DNA of 64,000 bases from Antennarius striatus (lineage: Eukaryota; Chordata; Actinopteri; Lophiiformes; Antennariidae), in NCBI RefSeq assembly GCF_040054535.1, contig NC_090796.1:16721501-16785500 (forward strand). Reading direction: 5' to 3'. Positions within the stretch are counted from its first letter, which is position 1; each line of letters begins with the position of its first letter. Of this stretch, positions 1 to 12,900 are shown one piece after another. A program made the translations under genes and the position numbers. The notes under the pieces were generated by a model. That model was given only the letters and a program-made list of their open reading frames with translations, had not been told where the DNA came from and did no database searches.

Positions 1-215
1 GGAGTGGATCTGCTGCAGGAGCCTCTGGGGCTGGACATGCTCCTCCGCCGGGGGCAGTCTCCCCTGCGCACCGGGCCAGCCCGTCAGACCTGGCGGGAGA
101 CACCGAGGGAGGGCTCGGTCAAGCGTTCCGGTGTTCTTTCCGGTCACCGAGCATCATCAGGTAGGTAGTTACCTGTGCACACCGCAGCGAACAGCAAGCA
201 TCTCACAGCCCGCAT
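1..215 (-). CDS. adam11: ADAM11-type metalloprotease-like protein, first two coding exons (partial)
   Basis: ADAM11 is a brain-expressed, catalytically inactive ADAM family membrane protein that binds LGI ligands at the synapse (known of the family). Exon 1 coding is 215-173 and encodes a typical signal peptide, MRAVRCLLFAAVCT, ending in phase 1 at a GTAACT donor. Exon 2 starts at 89 after a good acceptor (ctcccgccag) and runs off the left edge. The phases fit and give 43 residues, ending in VQPQRLLQQIHS, which resembles the start of the ADAM11 pro-domain. No protease, disintegrin or EGF part is in the window. The call rests mainly on the signal exon and on the neighbour: human ADAM11 lies next to DBF4B. 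Another secreted protein cannot be excluded from 43 residues alone. Confidence 0.6.
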
Positions 216-2084
216 GATGCTCTCATAGTCCCGCCGGAATCCCCGGTGCAGCTGTAGACGAGCCGTCTTTGACGGTGGACACGAACACAGCGGCGGGGTT
301 CCTCACCTCCTTCCCCCGGTCAGGCGACTGAGAAGCACCGCGATGCGTCTCCTCCGCTGGGCTCCGGCTGCATGTCGGCGTCACCGAGATCCAGAGCGCG
401 ATCACGTTACCGGGCTCCGTGGAGGCGGCGGGGATGCGCGGGGAGGACCCGGACACGAAGAGCACGTGGGCTCCCCGGGACCACCCCCAGAGTGACACCT
501 GCCGGGTCCGGAGCCCATGACGTCAGCTGATGGTCCGGGGAACAAACAGCACAATCCATCCAGATGTCCATCGGTGATGTTATGGAAATTAATTTATCCA
601 AGACTTTTAATTTTTAACGTTAATTTTATTTCAAACTGTAAATTTTTATTTAACTCACTGATTTTTGGTGAAACCGGGTCCATTTTTGAATACAAACCTT
701 TATTTAAAATTAAAAGAAAATGGTGCTTAGCAATTAACAAACATGCTCAGGAGCTCGTTACGTATCCGTTATAGCAAATTAAAAAAATTCCAACAATGAA
801 TAGATTCTTCCGGTAAAGGAAAAATAAGTTTTGTAATAGTCTGGTCGAAACAAAAACTCTTAACGTTTATGAGACACGAAGCTAACCCGTTAGCCCTAAA
901 GCTAACGCTAGCCCAGTAGCACGAACATCTGTACCGAGATGCTAATTCGTGTGCTAATACTAGTAGCGTTTTTAAATCGGATTATTTTTGGAATTTAATT
1001 TTTAAATCTTAATATTTTGTAGCTAAGAGTCCCCTTCTTTGAAATCCAACTACTTATTCAGCCGTAAACTAATTTTAAAACTAAAACTAATTATGACGGT
1101 AATTCAGGTCCTGATTCTCTGGAGGTCCTTGGTGGCCAGGTAGTGCCTGTCTGTAAATTTAAAATGTTAACTGAACCGGACTACGTGGATAATAAATCTT
1201 CCGGTTAGTGGAGACATGAGAATCTCAGCTTCATGAATGCAACAATAAATAATCCATGGTTTCATCTTTTCTTCCTGAGCCTGACTTACATGAACTTGAA
1301 TGAACAAACATGACATCTTTCATTTCTCACAGTGAATGTTCTAGTTGGATGTTGTTACTTATAGATATCAAATATTGTTTGTGTCAGCTGGAATCTGGGA
1401 TGAGGAGCCAAGGGTACATCGACCCTCTGCTGCCCTCATCCTCCTCCACCACGGCCCGCCCAAATGCTTTTCCTCCAGCCGCCATGCAGAGTCAGCATTT
1501 GGGAAAAGGAAGTGGCCTAAGCACCAGGAAATGACTGGTTAAAAACATTTATTAAAAACACTTTATATAAATACAGGGGCAGTTCCATGCAGACAACATC
1601 CTCTTTGCTTTAAAACGTCTAGCGTGATGTTTGGACTCCATCTGCTCCTCAGGAAGGTGATCTGACACTGGCCATGACACCTCCTGCGACTGCAGTGCTC
1701 TCGTCTCCTTCCGCCAACCTTCAAGAGTCGTTTCCTGACATCAGTTCACCGTCTCGTGTGTGAGTCCTCATCAACGCCAGGGCGGCTGGGATCTGATCCA
1801 GACACAGCACTTACAGTAATTGAGTAATGCCCCCCTTCAGAAAGGCCTCATTAAAGCCTCCAAGTGTTCCCGGACACGGATGCTGAAAGCCTGCAGTCAG
1901 CAGACGCTCACTTCACTCAGGCCTCACTGCACAAAGGGCAGAAATATTGCAGCCTCCACTGAGCATCGTAAAATAAAAATCTGCAATGAAATATTTCATA
2001 GTAGTCTACACTGAGATTTAAATATTTATTCCCTTCGCTGTGGTATTTTGCTGAGTTCAAGTGCTGACTCTTGTTTCATGTCTG
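216..2084. other. adam11 upstream region and interval to dbf4b
   Basis: The first 300 bases (about 216-520) are GC-rich with several CpGs and are the likely adam11 promoter and 5' UTR. Beyond 560 the sequence becomes AT-rich. Around 880-960 it contains repeated GCTAAC/GCTAGC words, a common teleost low-complexity pattern. From 1100 to 2020 I see no exon with credible splice sites and no recognisable repeat family. The dbf4b 3' UTR reaches into the right end of this stretch. Confidence 0.5.
2025..2030 (-). terminator. polyadenylation signal, likely for dbf4b
   Basis: AATAAA on the minus strand, about 55 bases past the dbf4b stop codon at 2085-2087. It is the nearest canonical hexamer and implies a very short 3' UTR. 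Another minus-strand AATAAA lies near 1550. Confidence 0.5.
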
Positions 2085-5000
2085 TCAGTGCTGAACCTCG
2101 ACAACCTGCACCACTGTCCTGTTAAAGGCAGAGGGGTCCTGCTCCTCCCCACACAGAGACGCCCCCTGGTTTGGCGTCTGGAGGACGGTGTGGAGGCGCG
2201 ACTCGTAGTCAGCGTCCTGCATCCAGGCGCCCGGCCTGTGGAGGACCTCCTCGTTGAGTTTGCAGCTCGGCTTGCTGGACAACGGCGCCGACGTGGTCGG
2301 GGCCGCAGAGAGCAGGTTGCAGTCCCACTCGGAGTCTGAGAACGACTGACTGAGGAAGTTTGGGATGAGAGCGGACTCGATGCATGCTGAGGTGGAGTGG
2401 GATAGGCACGGGTGGGAGTCTGGTGTTTCAAGAGGAGGGTTTGCCCTTGAAGAGAGCTGAGAGGCAGCACAAGTTCTACCATTTCTAATGACATCAGTCT
2501 GATCGGGGGCTGATGAGGTGAGAGTCTGCTGCAGATGCACCCGGTTTGAGAATGGCCACACCTCAGGGGGTCCTGGATCGGTCCATCCGTGTGTCCCGCT
2601 CATCCTCCTCCTCTTGTTGTTCCACCTGAGTTCGGGACTGGCCGACCTGCAGCGCTTTTTGGGGTTTGGTGTTCCAGGTGACGTCTGAGGGAGGGAGTGA
2701 GACCTCCGGGAGGGGGTGATGCCATCGGGTCTTCCTTGGTGAGGATGTGGAACAGAGATGGGACCTGCATCTGACTCAAACGCATATTCTGCAGGATCAT
2801 TTTCAGACATGTGTTCGTCCTCTGCAGCGTGGTACTGCTGAGGACTGAGGGCAGGGGGGTCTGAGTAAGAGGAGTGGGGCTCCTGAATGAAGTAGGCGTG
2901 TGGACTGAGGACCGGAGGCAGGGAGTAAGGGTGGGGGGATAAACATGGTGGCTGCTGTCCAGCAGAATCTTGGCCTTCCACATCCAGGACTGGAATGTCT
3001 GGACTGAGAGACGGAGGATGGATGTCAGCGGGAGGAGGGCCTGGATCCTGGATGGGGTCTGCCAGTGATGAGCCCCGTCTCTGCAGCTCCTGAACAGCAT
3101 GCTCTGCCTCAGCATCAGTGAGGGGGTCCAGCTCGCAGACATCTTGGGGGGGCAAGGGGGTTCTAGGAAAACCAACAAACCTTTAGAAACAGAATTCCTC
3201 CTCCCCATCCAATCAGACGGCGTTAAACTCACCGGTTCATCGTTTCTTCTGACTCCCGAGGATCTGGGTCGAATCCTGGGAGCATCTGAGCCAAACACAC
3301 GTCCACCAGGCTGTAGCTGGACGGATCCAGGATGAAGGCTCGGTGCTGATCCGACTGCAGATGCTGAAAAGTATCAAGACACAAAAGATAAGGGGTCTGG
3401 GTTTCCAGTGGACCAGCTGACACCAGTCTGTTTTTCCATCTTTCCTTCATGTCAACACTCCTCCTAACTAATGTGCAACATGAGTGAATAAGAAATCTTA
3501 GTAATTGTTAATGGCTTCCACCTCGTCCAGGCGGGCGAAGGCTTGATGGCAGCATTCACAGTATGACAGGTCCTTTTTACGGCGTCTCCATGGTGACTGG
3601 TTAGAGCTCAGCAGAGATTTGTCCTTCATGCTGTTCTCAATTCTTTTCTTCTGCCTGATTCACAGAGAATGAACAATTACAGGTAAAAAGCAACACCCAA
3701 AATGTTGGGTCAAATCTCCCGACGTCAGGTCAACCAACCTGGGTTTGTTCTGGCCCTGTTCTGTCTGCTGGTTGAACCGAGGAGGAGGAGGACATTCAAA
3801 GGGACTGAAACGACCCCAGTAATACAGGGAGGGGAAGGTCATGGACTGCAGGTGTAAAGGTTTGTACTTCCTGGTGAGAAAATAAATAAACAGCTTTCAG
3901 TGTGAAGTAAAACCATCAGACACCAGGAAATACTACACTGGAAGGATTCTGAACTTTCCCGAGCTCTGGCCCGTTAACTGAGATGAACCGTTAACACATC
4001 GACCCCCCAGAAGGAGCACAGGAGAGCCTCGTCTCAGACACGGTATCCACCTGAGCTCCTGGGGGGTGGAGGATCGTCCCACCACTGGGGGTGTCATCAC
4101 GTTACACAATGGTACTGGTTCAATTATAGAAATCATCCGAGCTGAAACACAAACCTCCCTAAAGAGCAACGAGTGGGGTCCAAAGGGTCGCCCATTGTTT
4201 CACTGTCGTTATGCAGGAAGAGCCAAAAAGCTAATCTGCTAATGACGGACTGGTACACGAACCGCTACATGAACCCGGGCTGGTTCCACGTTAGACTCAG
4301 GATTAAAGCTGCCAGAACAAAACTCCGTAGTGGCTCAAACTGTAAAAAGCTTACATTCATGCTTCATCTTCTGTGAATTATGTTAGTCAGCTCATATCTG
4401 GTGTCACCTCTCTTGTGGGATCTGATCACTGGATCCGATCACAGTCTGAGTCCCATCACTCCTCACCTGCAGAAGACTATTCCATCTACCCCCCCCCCCC
4501 CCACACACACAAACATAGCCAGGATAAAACTCACCTGCTTCGGTCTTCGATTTTAAGATAAGGAGACCTCAGAGCGGCAGCTGCAGATCAGGAACAGACA
4601 AACAGACAGTTAAACTCGCAGAAAGTCAACTCTGTTGTAAAGACACAGCACCTATGGATCCAACTAACCTTTGACAACAGGAGGAGTTTGCTGTTTGGTT
4701 AGGCTCCTCTGCAAGAAAAAGCAGAACAAGGCTCAAATTTGAGAGAAGCAGCTTTTACAGGACATCAGTTGTGTTTTATTTTAAGAGTTTTATTTCTGTG
4801 AATGATCTTCTTTCTTATTCATCTCACCTCCGGCCTCCTGTTGGCTGTGTTGAAGCTCCCTCGTGTCAGTTGTTTCAAATAGAAAAGGACATCTAATGCG
4901 ACATTAAGGAGCAATATCCTGGCTGACAAATATACACAGCAGTCATGTGGCGCCACCTGCTGCGTGCAGAGCTTCACTGCATTCCTGTGAAACAGGCACA

Positions 5001-6489
5001 GGGCATGCATCACATACTGGGTGATGTGAAAAGGATACCATCGACGTACAGAATCTTCACCCCCCACGACCGGGCACTGGCCAAAACGCTGTTCTTCGGC
5101 AACTGTTCCTACGAGACAGCATTAAGTCAAGATGAGGACCGGCATCAACCCATCATGGACACACGAGCTTAAAGCAATCTGACTCACGTTGTTCCGCATG
5201 GCTTTTTCAAGCAGAGCCTTCCCACGGCTGCCACAGGCCTGCGGAGACAGAGAGTTCAGTCCACCCCCAAAGGAACATCATTTCTACACTGAAAAACATT
5301 TCTACTTTCTATGCTGCATGACTGGTGGTGGACACAAATGCTGCTCCCTGTCGAGCTTCTGTAATTGACCTTCAATCCCACACAGTCATCAGCAACTTTG
5401 GCATATTATTGGGTTAAATAATATTCGTGTGTGCATCTCCAAAGCTGTTCAAATCAATCCACTGGACTTTAAGAAAGTTTCTTGAAGTTGATTAGCAGTG
5501 GCTGGTCTTTTCCCAGTTACTAAACCTGTGAGGTGTGGTCAGTGCTATTCATACTCCAACGACCATAATCAAAACCCATCTGGCTCATCAACAGTGGTTG
5601 ATGGGTGTGTCAAAGGGGGTCGTTGAAATGTGTGTGTGTGTGTGTGTGAACTGTGAAAGGTTTTTTTAACGAGTGTGTGATTAGAACCATTGATCTAGGA
5701 GTTCCCGGTCGCCCTTTGTCATCGCTGAGGAGGCTCCCTTGCGTCTTTATGGGATGTTGGGCCTCTCCACTCGGCTCCTTCGTCACAGTTTTGGTGTTTG
5801 GACACTTCAGGTTCTTCAGACTCTCTTGGCTTCCCGTCACAACAAAGCTCACGTCCCGGTGCAGAAAACTCTCCACAGCCTTCAGGGGAAAAAAGGGTTA
5901 CTGACTTTAGTTTCAGTGGGTAACCAAATCAGCTGACAATGTTTTAATGTGTGAATAAATCTAAATTAAAAAATATTCTATTCTAATGTTCCCGCACTTC
6001 TTTCAATTTTCTGCAGGACTTAAAATGAAAAAGTACAAAAAACAAACCATTAAATTTTGTTTAGGTTTGTTTTAAAAATGATGCCAACATTTCAAAACTC
6101 AGAATTCAACTTATCAGTTTTGACTTGTATTATTCAATCCCCCCGTTTGTCAGGTTTAGTAGGAACATCTACAATTGATCACCTGATAATAAACAATACA
6201 TCAGTTTAAATGAATCAATACAACATCAACTGTTGGGACTCCACTGCGAAAGTCTGAAGGTTGTCTCAGTGTGATAATAATGTGTCTATAACAAGAATGC
6301 CCACAGAAGGTCAACACCAGCCTTGTTACCCCAGCAGCTTACCCCTCCAAGCAGAGGTAGGGTCTCCAGGAGCAGGGCCGTGGAGCGCTTCTTCACATTG
6401 TCCAGGTAGAAGGTCTTCCCCTCCAGTTTCTTCCGCCCGGGACCCAGCGGACCCAGAAGGCCCGGCTCCTTCGCACATCGCTGCTGCAT
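2085..6489 (-). CDS. dbf4b: DBF4-type zinc finger protein, CDC7 kinase activator (DBF4B/DRF1)
   Basis: Regulatory subunit of the CDC7 (DDK) kinase that fires replication origins in the nucleus (known of the family). Coding exons are 6489-6343, 5879-5688, 5238-5188, 5108-5039, 4859-4828, 4708-4669, 4580-4535, 3870-3739, 3654-3522, 3363-3233 and 3162-2085. All phases join, giving 683 aa. Motif N is visible as KTFYLD (about 25-30) and VESFLHRDVSFVV, then SRGKALLEKAMRN and SWGVKILYVD (144-153). Motif M is LKIEDRSRKYKPL (about 186-198). The DBF zinc finger has Cys269, Cys272, His282 and His288, with the last two on the next exon (HLQSDQH). The last exon, 359 codons, is disordered and rich in Ser/Pro. 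The start in exon 2 was chosen because the frame entering it from exon 1 has a stop. The 32-base exon 4859-4828 is weak: its phase fits but its acceptor is poor. DBF4 itself is the alternative; the adjacent adam11 and gjc1 favour DBF4B. Confidence 0.87.
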
Positions 6490-6799
6490 GATGGTAACGG
6501 AGACGGGCAGCTCCTCCAGGGTCCAGCTGAAGAGGCAGGAAGCAACTCGTTACTCGACTTCTCCAACTTTTAGCATTTACGCGTCAAAAGAGATCGCTTT
6601 AAAGCAACACTGACCAGTTAGATGAGATGTTTCGTCATTTTGCATTAAAATAATATCGCAAGTTCAGTAAAAACAAACAACAACAACAACAGCCTCTGGT
6701 TGTTTAGCTACTGTGCCTTCTACTAGGTGAGGTTAGCTGACCCGAGCTAAGAGCTAAACCTCCGTTACGATATAAGTTATCTGAGCAACAAATACACAC

Positions 6800-7080
6800 A
6801 AACAGTTTGTAATGACGTCACTTTAAATTTAATCCATTCCCACAGACGTCACGCTTCAGATTATATAAAATACAGAAGAAATGATGCTCACCACTAGCTG
6901 GAAAGAGTTGAAGGACCAACCGCCGCTTTTTAAAAACACTGGCGAGTTGTCCACGTCACATCCGGGTAGACGACACTTGGACGTAATGAGCGTCATATGC
7001 CCCGGAAGTAATCCCCAACCTCGTCTGCTGGCCCCATCCCTCACTGTTAATGACTTTTGACTCGTTTCAAAAAACAAAAT
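6800..7080 (-). promoter_or_regulatory. dbf4b promoter and non-coding first exon
   Basis: A likely untranslated exon 1 ends at 6892 with the donor CTAGTG|GTGAGC on the minus strand. Upstream, at 7002-7009, is CCGGAAGT, an ETS-type site typical of housekeeping promoters. A perfect palindromic CRE, TGACGTCA, sits at 6813-6820 just inside intron 1, with GACGTCA again near 6846. Start-site position is inferred; no TATA box is obvious. Confidence 0.45.
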
Positions 7081-7760
7081 AAAAGAATTGCAAAAATAAT
7101 TTAAATAAAGATTTCAACATCAAAATGACCTGAAAACCTTCAGAGATATGAAACTGTCAGATACTCAGCAGAAATCTGGTTTTATTTTTAATAATCATTA
7201 TTTTACAGAGATTTGGTCTCTTTGGTAAGAACTAATATTTCAATAAATTAACTCATTTCAAGAAATTAACTCATCATCAATACTGTTTTATGATTACAGT
7301 AATTTAAATTCAAATTATTAAATGTAGGTTTTATTTCACAATAGAGTTTCTAATTAAAGTTGTCCTCAGTATACCAGTGTAAAAAAAATGTTTTTGCTCA
7401 GTGAGTTTAACATGTGGATAAACTTGAGGAGAGACAACATGAGGCCCCTAGAAGCCATCAGTTGAAGACTGACGCTGTGGAGAACACATCAAGAAGAGTC
7501 TGAGAGGATGGAGGAGTTTGTTCACACATTATCCATATGATTCTATTATTATTAATCTATTTTTGTCCTTCATCAATATAAATAATCAAGCAACCTCCTG
7601 TCCAGCAGGTGGCGGTATGGCCGTGAGTATCACTGCATAAACTTCACAGGTGAATCTAAAAATGTCTACATGAATTAAATATATTCTTCATTATTCACTA
7701 ACAATGTATTTTATACTCCACAACTGTTAATACAAGACAAAAGACAGAATATGATCAATT
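7081..7760. other. dbf4b-gjc1 intergenic spacer
   Basis: AT-rich spacer between the dbf4b promoter and the end of the gjc1 3' UTR. No ORF or repeat of note. The one distinct element is CCAGCAGGTGGCGG at 7602-7615, which fits the CTCF core consensus. Confidence 0.5.
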
Positions 7761-7761
7761 C

Positions 7762-7767
7762 TTTATT
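7762..7767 (-). terminator. polyadenylation signal, likely for gjc1
   Basis: Minus-strand AATAAA about 860 bases past the gjc1 stop, implying a 3' UTR covering roughly 8628-7745. The UTR is AT-rich and has no other strong hexamer between this site and the stop that I noticed. Confidence 0.5.
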
Positions 7768-8628
7768 CAACACATGCACTTATTTGTTTACAAAAATATT
7801 TCTTCAAAAGAAAACTGGCACAGTGCAAAAGGCGAGCCTTAACGTCATTTCAGTTTGATAATCTGGAAATAAAGAATGCATGAATAATGTCAAATAATCT
7901 GATTCAGTTTCTTCAAATGCATTAAACACAGAAAACATTCAGAACATAAACAAACATAAACAGGCTTGTATTGTGAACATATCTGTTAGCTCAATCCATC
8001 GTAACATTATTAATGTGATCATTGATTTTGTACTGAAACCAAAATCCAGTGACATCGTTCAAAAATATAAAAGGAGGGTTGTTTGTCATTTCAACCAGAA
8101 AATTTAAGACATGGTACCATTTGATAATCATTGGCAATTTGATCAATGTTTAATCTCTCAGCTCTTCCGCATAATGGAAAAACACAATAATTACCAACTG
8201 AAAGCATTTTGTCTTCTTCATTAAACCTGTATTAGTATTAAGTTCTACAACATCATCCCTGGATGATAATGATGCTAATCAGGCATTCACTCCTGTTTTT
8301 GCTCATGTCATCAGGACATTTGGTAGAAAATAAGTTGGAATAAGCAGAATTGACTATTTAAGGCACACTAGGTTACAGTAAATTCATCAAGAATCATAAA
8401 AAGCAGCCACAACTTCCTGAATTGTAATCTAGATCAAGACTGAGCTGGAATTGGGGTATATCCTGCTGTTCTAGCATAAACGTGGCAGAATTTGTGTTGA
8501 AGGGCTCAGTTTGAATGTTTGGACCTGAAAGTAATCCTGTCTTAGCTCAGGGGCCACATCACATATTTGAAGACCCAATGTCGCAGCAATATAAAAAGGC
8601 CACCTGCCATCATTTATTTAGGATCCTT

Positions 8629-9945
8629 TCAGATCCACTCAGAACGTTTGATGACTACATACTTGCTGCTGCTGCCTCGATCTGTAGTCTTACTTGAACT
8701 ATGTTTGGAACCCTGGCGGTATTTGCGTTCATGTTGAGGCTTGTTGTGGTCGCTGCACCGACCGTCAGCCTCTGGCCTGTTCTGAAGCTGACCATTATGA
8801 ACACCTCTGGGAACGTCTCCCATCCGTCCTTTGCACAGGTTCTCGATATTATCGGCGTACTGCTGGCGCTCTTCTTGGGCGATGTTTACGTCGTTCTGCC
8901 GGCATGTGATTTTGGCATTGGTGAGGTCGGTGATGGGCAGGGGTTGCTCTGTGGCTTCACCAGGAGACATGACAACAATGTTGTACCCGGGTGGAGCTGA
9001 TGGTGTGTTCCAAGAAAAAGCATAACTCTTGTAATCCTCGCTGTTAAGTCCTTCTTCGTTAAGAGCTCCCTGCATGAGCCCATAAAAGTCTTCATCGGGC
9101 AGCTTCGTGCGCCGGGAGCGTACAATCCTACACATGGTACTGATGCCCAGGTGCAGCATCTCCCATATGTTGAGGGCCAGACAAAGCAGGGAGACCGTGT
9201 ACATGATGATGAGGAAGATGGTTTTCTCCGTGGGCCGGGACACGAAGCAGTCGACGCTGTGAGGGCAGGGAGTGATCGAGCACATGTAGGTACTGGGCAC
9301 AGCAAACCCATACAGGATGTACTGTCCACACAGGAAGCCCACCTCCAGCACGAATCGCACAATCAGATGGAGGACGTAAATCCGCATCAGTCCATCCTCT
9401 TTGATACGTTGGCGGCCATCGTGACGCACCTTGGCCTTATCTTTCTCATCTTCATTTTCCTTTGCTGGTCCGCCACCGTCACTCTGCACATCTGCCAACT
9501 CATAGATCATGGGGTCTTCCTCGTTGTCTTCCTCAGCCTCCTCGATGCCCCTGTGCTGCATTCTACCAGCGAGATAAAACTTCTTCTTTGATTGCCTCTG
9601 CAACAAAACCCTGGCAGTGCCACTGCCTGCTCGCTCCTCTGCACGAGCAATCTTGTTGACAGCATAGCCCAGGTACATGAGAGAAGGCGTGGCCACCAGA
9701 ATGATCTGGAAAACCCAGAAGCGAACGTGTGATAGTGGAGCAAAGTCATCGTAGCAGACGTTCTCGCAGCCGGGCTGTTCCGTGTTGCAAGTGAACTTGC
9801 TCTGCTCGTCATAGTAGATGGACTCGCCTCCAACGGCCGTGAGAACGATGCGGAACACAATGAGGACGGTGAGCCAGATCTTGCCCACAAACGTGGAGTG
9901 GTTGTGGATTTCATCCAGTAGTCGAGTCAAGAAACTCCAACTCAT
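8629..9945 (-). CDS. gjc1: Gap junction gamma-1 protein (connexin 45)
   Basis: Forms hexameric connexons and intercellular channels in the plasma membrane, important in heart and vascular tissue (known of the family). The coding region is one exon of 438 aa, as usual for connexins. The N-terminus [20 protein letters not shown] is typical of Cx45. Extracellular loop 1 carries [12 protein letters not shown] (C-X6-C-X3-C) and loop 2 carries [12 protein letters not shown] (C-X4-C-X5-C). Four membrane helices are visible. The cytoplasmic loop contains the acidic [11 protein letters not shown] typical of Cx45. After M4 come [18 protein letters not shown] residues. The C-terminus is Ser/Lys-rich and ends SEWI, close to the SVWI PDZ ligand of human Cx45. 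It is about 40 residues longer than human Cx45 (396 aa), mainly in the loop and tail. A splice acceptor (cttcacag) lies at 9990-9991, so about 44 bases of 5' UTR share this exon. Confidence 0.95.
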   Translation of the reverse strand: MSWSFLTRLLDEIHNHSTFVGKIWLTVLIVFRIVLTAVGGESIYYDEQSKFTCNTEQPGCENVCYDDFAPLSHVRFWVFQIILVATPSLMYLGYAVNKIARAEERAGSGTARVLLQRQSKKKFYLAGRMQHRGIEEAEEDNEEDPMIYELADVQSDGGGPAKENEDEKDKAKVRHDGRQRIKEDGLMRIYVLHLIVRFVLEVGFLCGQYILYGFAVPSTYMCSITPCPHSVDCFVSRPTEKTIFLIIMYTVSLLCLALNIWEMLHLGISTMCRIVRSRRTKLPDEDFYGLMQGALNEEGLNSEDYKSYAFSWNTPSAPPGYNIVVMSPGEATEQPLPITDLTNAKITCRQNDVNIAQEERQQYADNIENLCKGRMGDVPRGVHNGQLQNRPEADGRCSDHNKPQHERKYRQGSKHSSSKTTDRGSSSKYVVIKRSEWI

Positions 9946-9989
9946 GGTGGTGGATTAACAGCAGCGACAGACAAAATGCAGCTCTTGAC

Positions 9990-12900
9990 CTGTGAAGAGA
10001 GTCAGACCATTATTCTTTAGTCTGACCTCATCTCTGAGAGTCTCTCCAACTCTACACGTGGTTATCAGGGCAGGCATCGCTTCACATTAACAGCACATTT
10101 ATCCTTGATTCTTTTAATAGCTGTACCCTGAAGCTCTTGTGTAAACGTACTGCTGGCATTAATACACACAAGAAGAGGAATGGCTACGATGGAATTTTCA
10201 ACCATAACCATAATGTGTCTGATCGCTATCCTGTTCATAAACTGGAACTTCAAACTCTACAGGTCAAATACCGGCTGCATGAATTACAATCATACCATTT
10301 GCTAAAATAACACCAAATTACAACACTAATAAATATAATCACTCATCATAATGGAGGAGGAGGTGATATCCAGCAAATGAGCACCTCAGTTGGGACTATA
10401 AATGTACTCTTTCAAACATTTACGTCAAACTTTTTGCTGAATTCTTCAGGAACTTGTCAGAACCTGTGCGACTCAGATCTGCCTCCTACTGGTAAACCAG
10501 ACAGGGATCGTTCTCAGGCTGTCACTGCATTCAAACAATCAAACTTAAAAGGAAAACAAATTCTTAAAATTATCAGTATATCAAAAGTCTCCTTCTGCAG
10601 TGGGAGATGTTGATAATGTAGCATGTAACACTCTGGAATCCTCATCTGAGATGGACGTTAGCTTTAGCTACGGTTTGTGCTAACACATTACTTCATGCAT
10701 TCTTCTGGGGCAGACATCTCCACAAGTTGTTCATGTGAGACAAAGGCTTCTGGTGGACGATTTTGTTAAAACTGACTTGTCATCAGTCTAAGAATAAGCC
10801 TGGAGCCTGACGCCAGCAAGATCAGGTGATGAAGGAGCCCCTTCAGCTTCTTCTGGGACGGATGAAGGCAGTGATATCATCACAGTTAGCTGGAATAAAA
10901 GTTTCAGTGTTTAGGAAGAGGCTTGTGATCTTCGTGCGACCACACTGGCAGACCCTCCAGGCATTGCCGAAACAAAACACCAGCTTTGTTTAACAATTGA
11001 AATGATTTCTCTGTTTCGCAATACACGCAGATGGAAAATAAATCAAAATCAGCGCTCGCAACTTGTTTTCTTGAATGTTAATGAAGAATATAAGTAAACC
11101 CTTGCTGTTTCTAGTTTCTCAATTGTGCATCGTCACCAGTAAAAGTGTTTTTCAGCTGTGGTCCAGCCCTGGAGGCGCTCGTCACAGACACAAAGGACAC
11201 ACACATGCATTCAGTGGGTGAATGAAGAACAACCAGGTCCAGCTGCCGTTAAAATGCTTCCTCGTGTCTCTCTCTGCAGAGAAAACACCTTGACCATCTC
11301 ATTAAGAAGCACATGTGCTTCACATCTGCACATCTGGAAGAGTTGTATAATCAGCCATTAGCACCCAAACACAAGTCTCACAATCGGCTAGGAAGTAGAA
11401 AGACAGAAAATGATTTACTCCTTTATCTTCACCTCAGCATCCTGCAGCAGCGCTCCAAAGGAAGCAGCTAGCATGAAATAACACATGGATTAACCTATGA
11501 AAAGCCTGACCCCAGGGTCAATGGATTAGATTTATATCTAATTTTATATATATTAAAAATTTTAAATGAAATTAATTTGTTATTTGTTTATCAAAGCTTT
11601 TTTGGTTTGGAATATTTTTAAATAAAGTTTGGAGTAAATTTTTGAATAAACTACATTTAAACACTGTTTTTTTCCCCAAAATTATTCCGTCAGTCTTAGT
11701 AACTTCTACAGAAATCCACATTTTAGTTACATCAATATAAAAATGGACTTTAAATTAATTCCGTTAGTTTGTTACGTATTTCTATCAACATTGTCCCAAA
11801 AAACAAATGTTTGAGTCAGAAAAATAAGTTTTAAAATTAAAAACAGACATTTAACAACAAAGACAATATTAGCATTTGATGTGATTTAAATGTTTTACAC
11901 ATCCTCTAAGTGTAGCATTAGCTTTGTAGCCGCAATGCTAGCCGTGCCACGTCAAAGGCCTGTAGGTGATCCAGAGAATTTTCCCCAGATGTCTCCCAGT
12001 CTCCAGCTTCCCACAGCGCCAGTAAAAGAACTATTTGAGGAGTGGAACTTTACGAAGCAGTCAGCCTGTCTAAGAAGGCTTTAAGATTGAAATGTGAAGG
12101 CTTGTGGTTTCCTTCCAAGCAGTTAAAACACCACCCTGCCCCAATGTGTTGAGAATGAAACACCCACCGTTAACTAGCAGGCAGTAACAAGGTCGCAGTC
12201 TGCTGATGTGCATGAGGACGCTAGATGGGAAATGACATGAGGTCAATGAGTAATAAAAGTTTGACTGGAGTCACACCAGGATTGTCGGAACCACAATCTC
12301 ACCATTTTCACCCAATACACACCTGCCATGACACGTCAACAGGAAACAGCTTCAAACCAGGGACTAATTCACAACAAACACGGGTGAAAACGACCTCCAG
12401 GGTGGGACTTCCTCATCTGGATGGAAAACCTCACACCAGATTCCAAACTCCACACCAGCCAGTATTCCCATACATCTATGTTTCATCCTCTTCATCAATG
12501 TTTCTTCCTCCAATTTGGAGTCGCTGTTCTGATTTGAAGCGGTGCCCAAAGGAACGTTCAAAGATTTGGAAAAATCTTACTGAATTATTAAACTTTTGAA
12601 GTATTCACCGTGAATTGGTTGTTAATGTTTGTTTGTTAAAATGAGTCTCTACCTGTTTCAGTTGTTTTGGTGAAAACTGTCATGCCGTTTTATTGTGAAA
12701 CTTGCAGGAACCATCCAACAGCTGGAATGACGGACTATTCCTTTAAGGGGTGAAATGCTCCCTTACAGTCAATAGTAATAACAGTAATAACAAGAACCAA
12801 GGCAGTCAGAGACTGCAACATCCTGCGGCTTAGGTCAGGGTACCCTGAAAGTAGTACCTGACAAGTGCATAGCTTCGACCTTTCAGGGTAGGTCAATCAA

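Noticed and set aside
223-601. Minus-strand ORFs of 91 and 64 codons before adam11
   Set aside because: They fall in the GC-rich 5' flank. The signal peptide frame at 215-173 joins exon 2 in phase, and these do not.
8694-9659. Several plus-strand ORFs opposite gjc1
   Set aside because: Antisense shadows of the conserved connexin exon.
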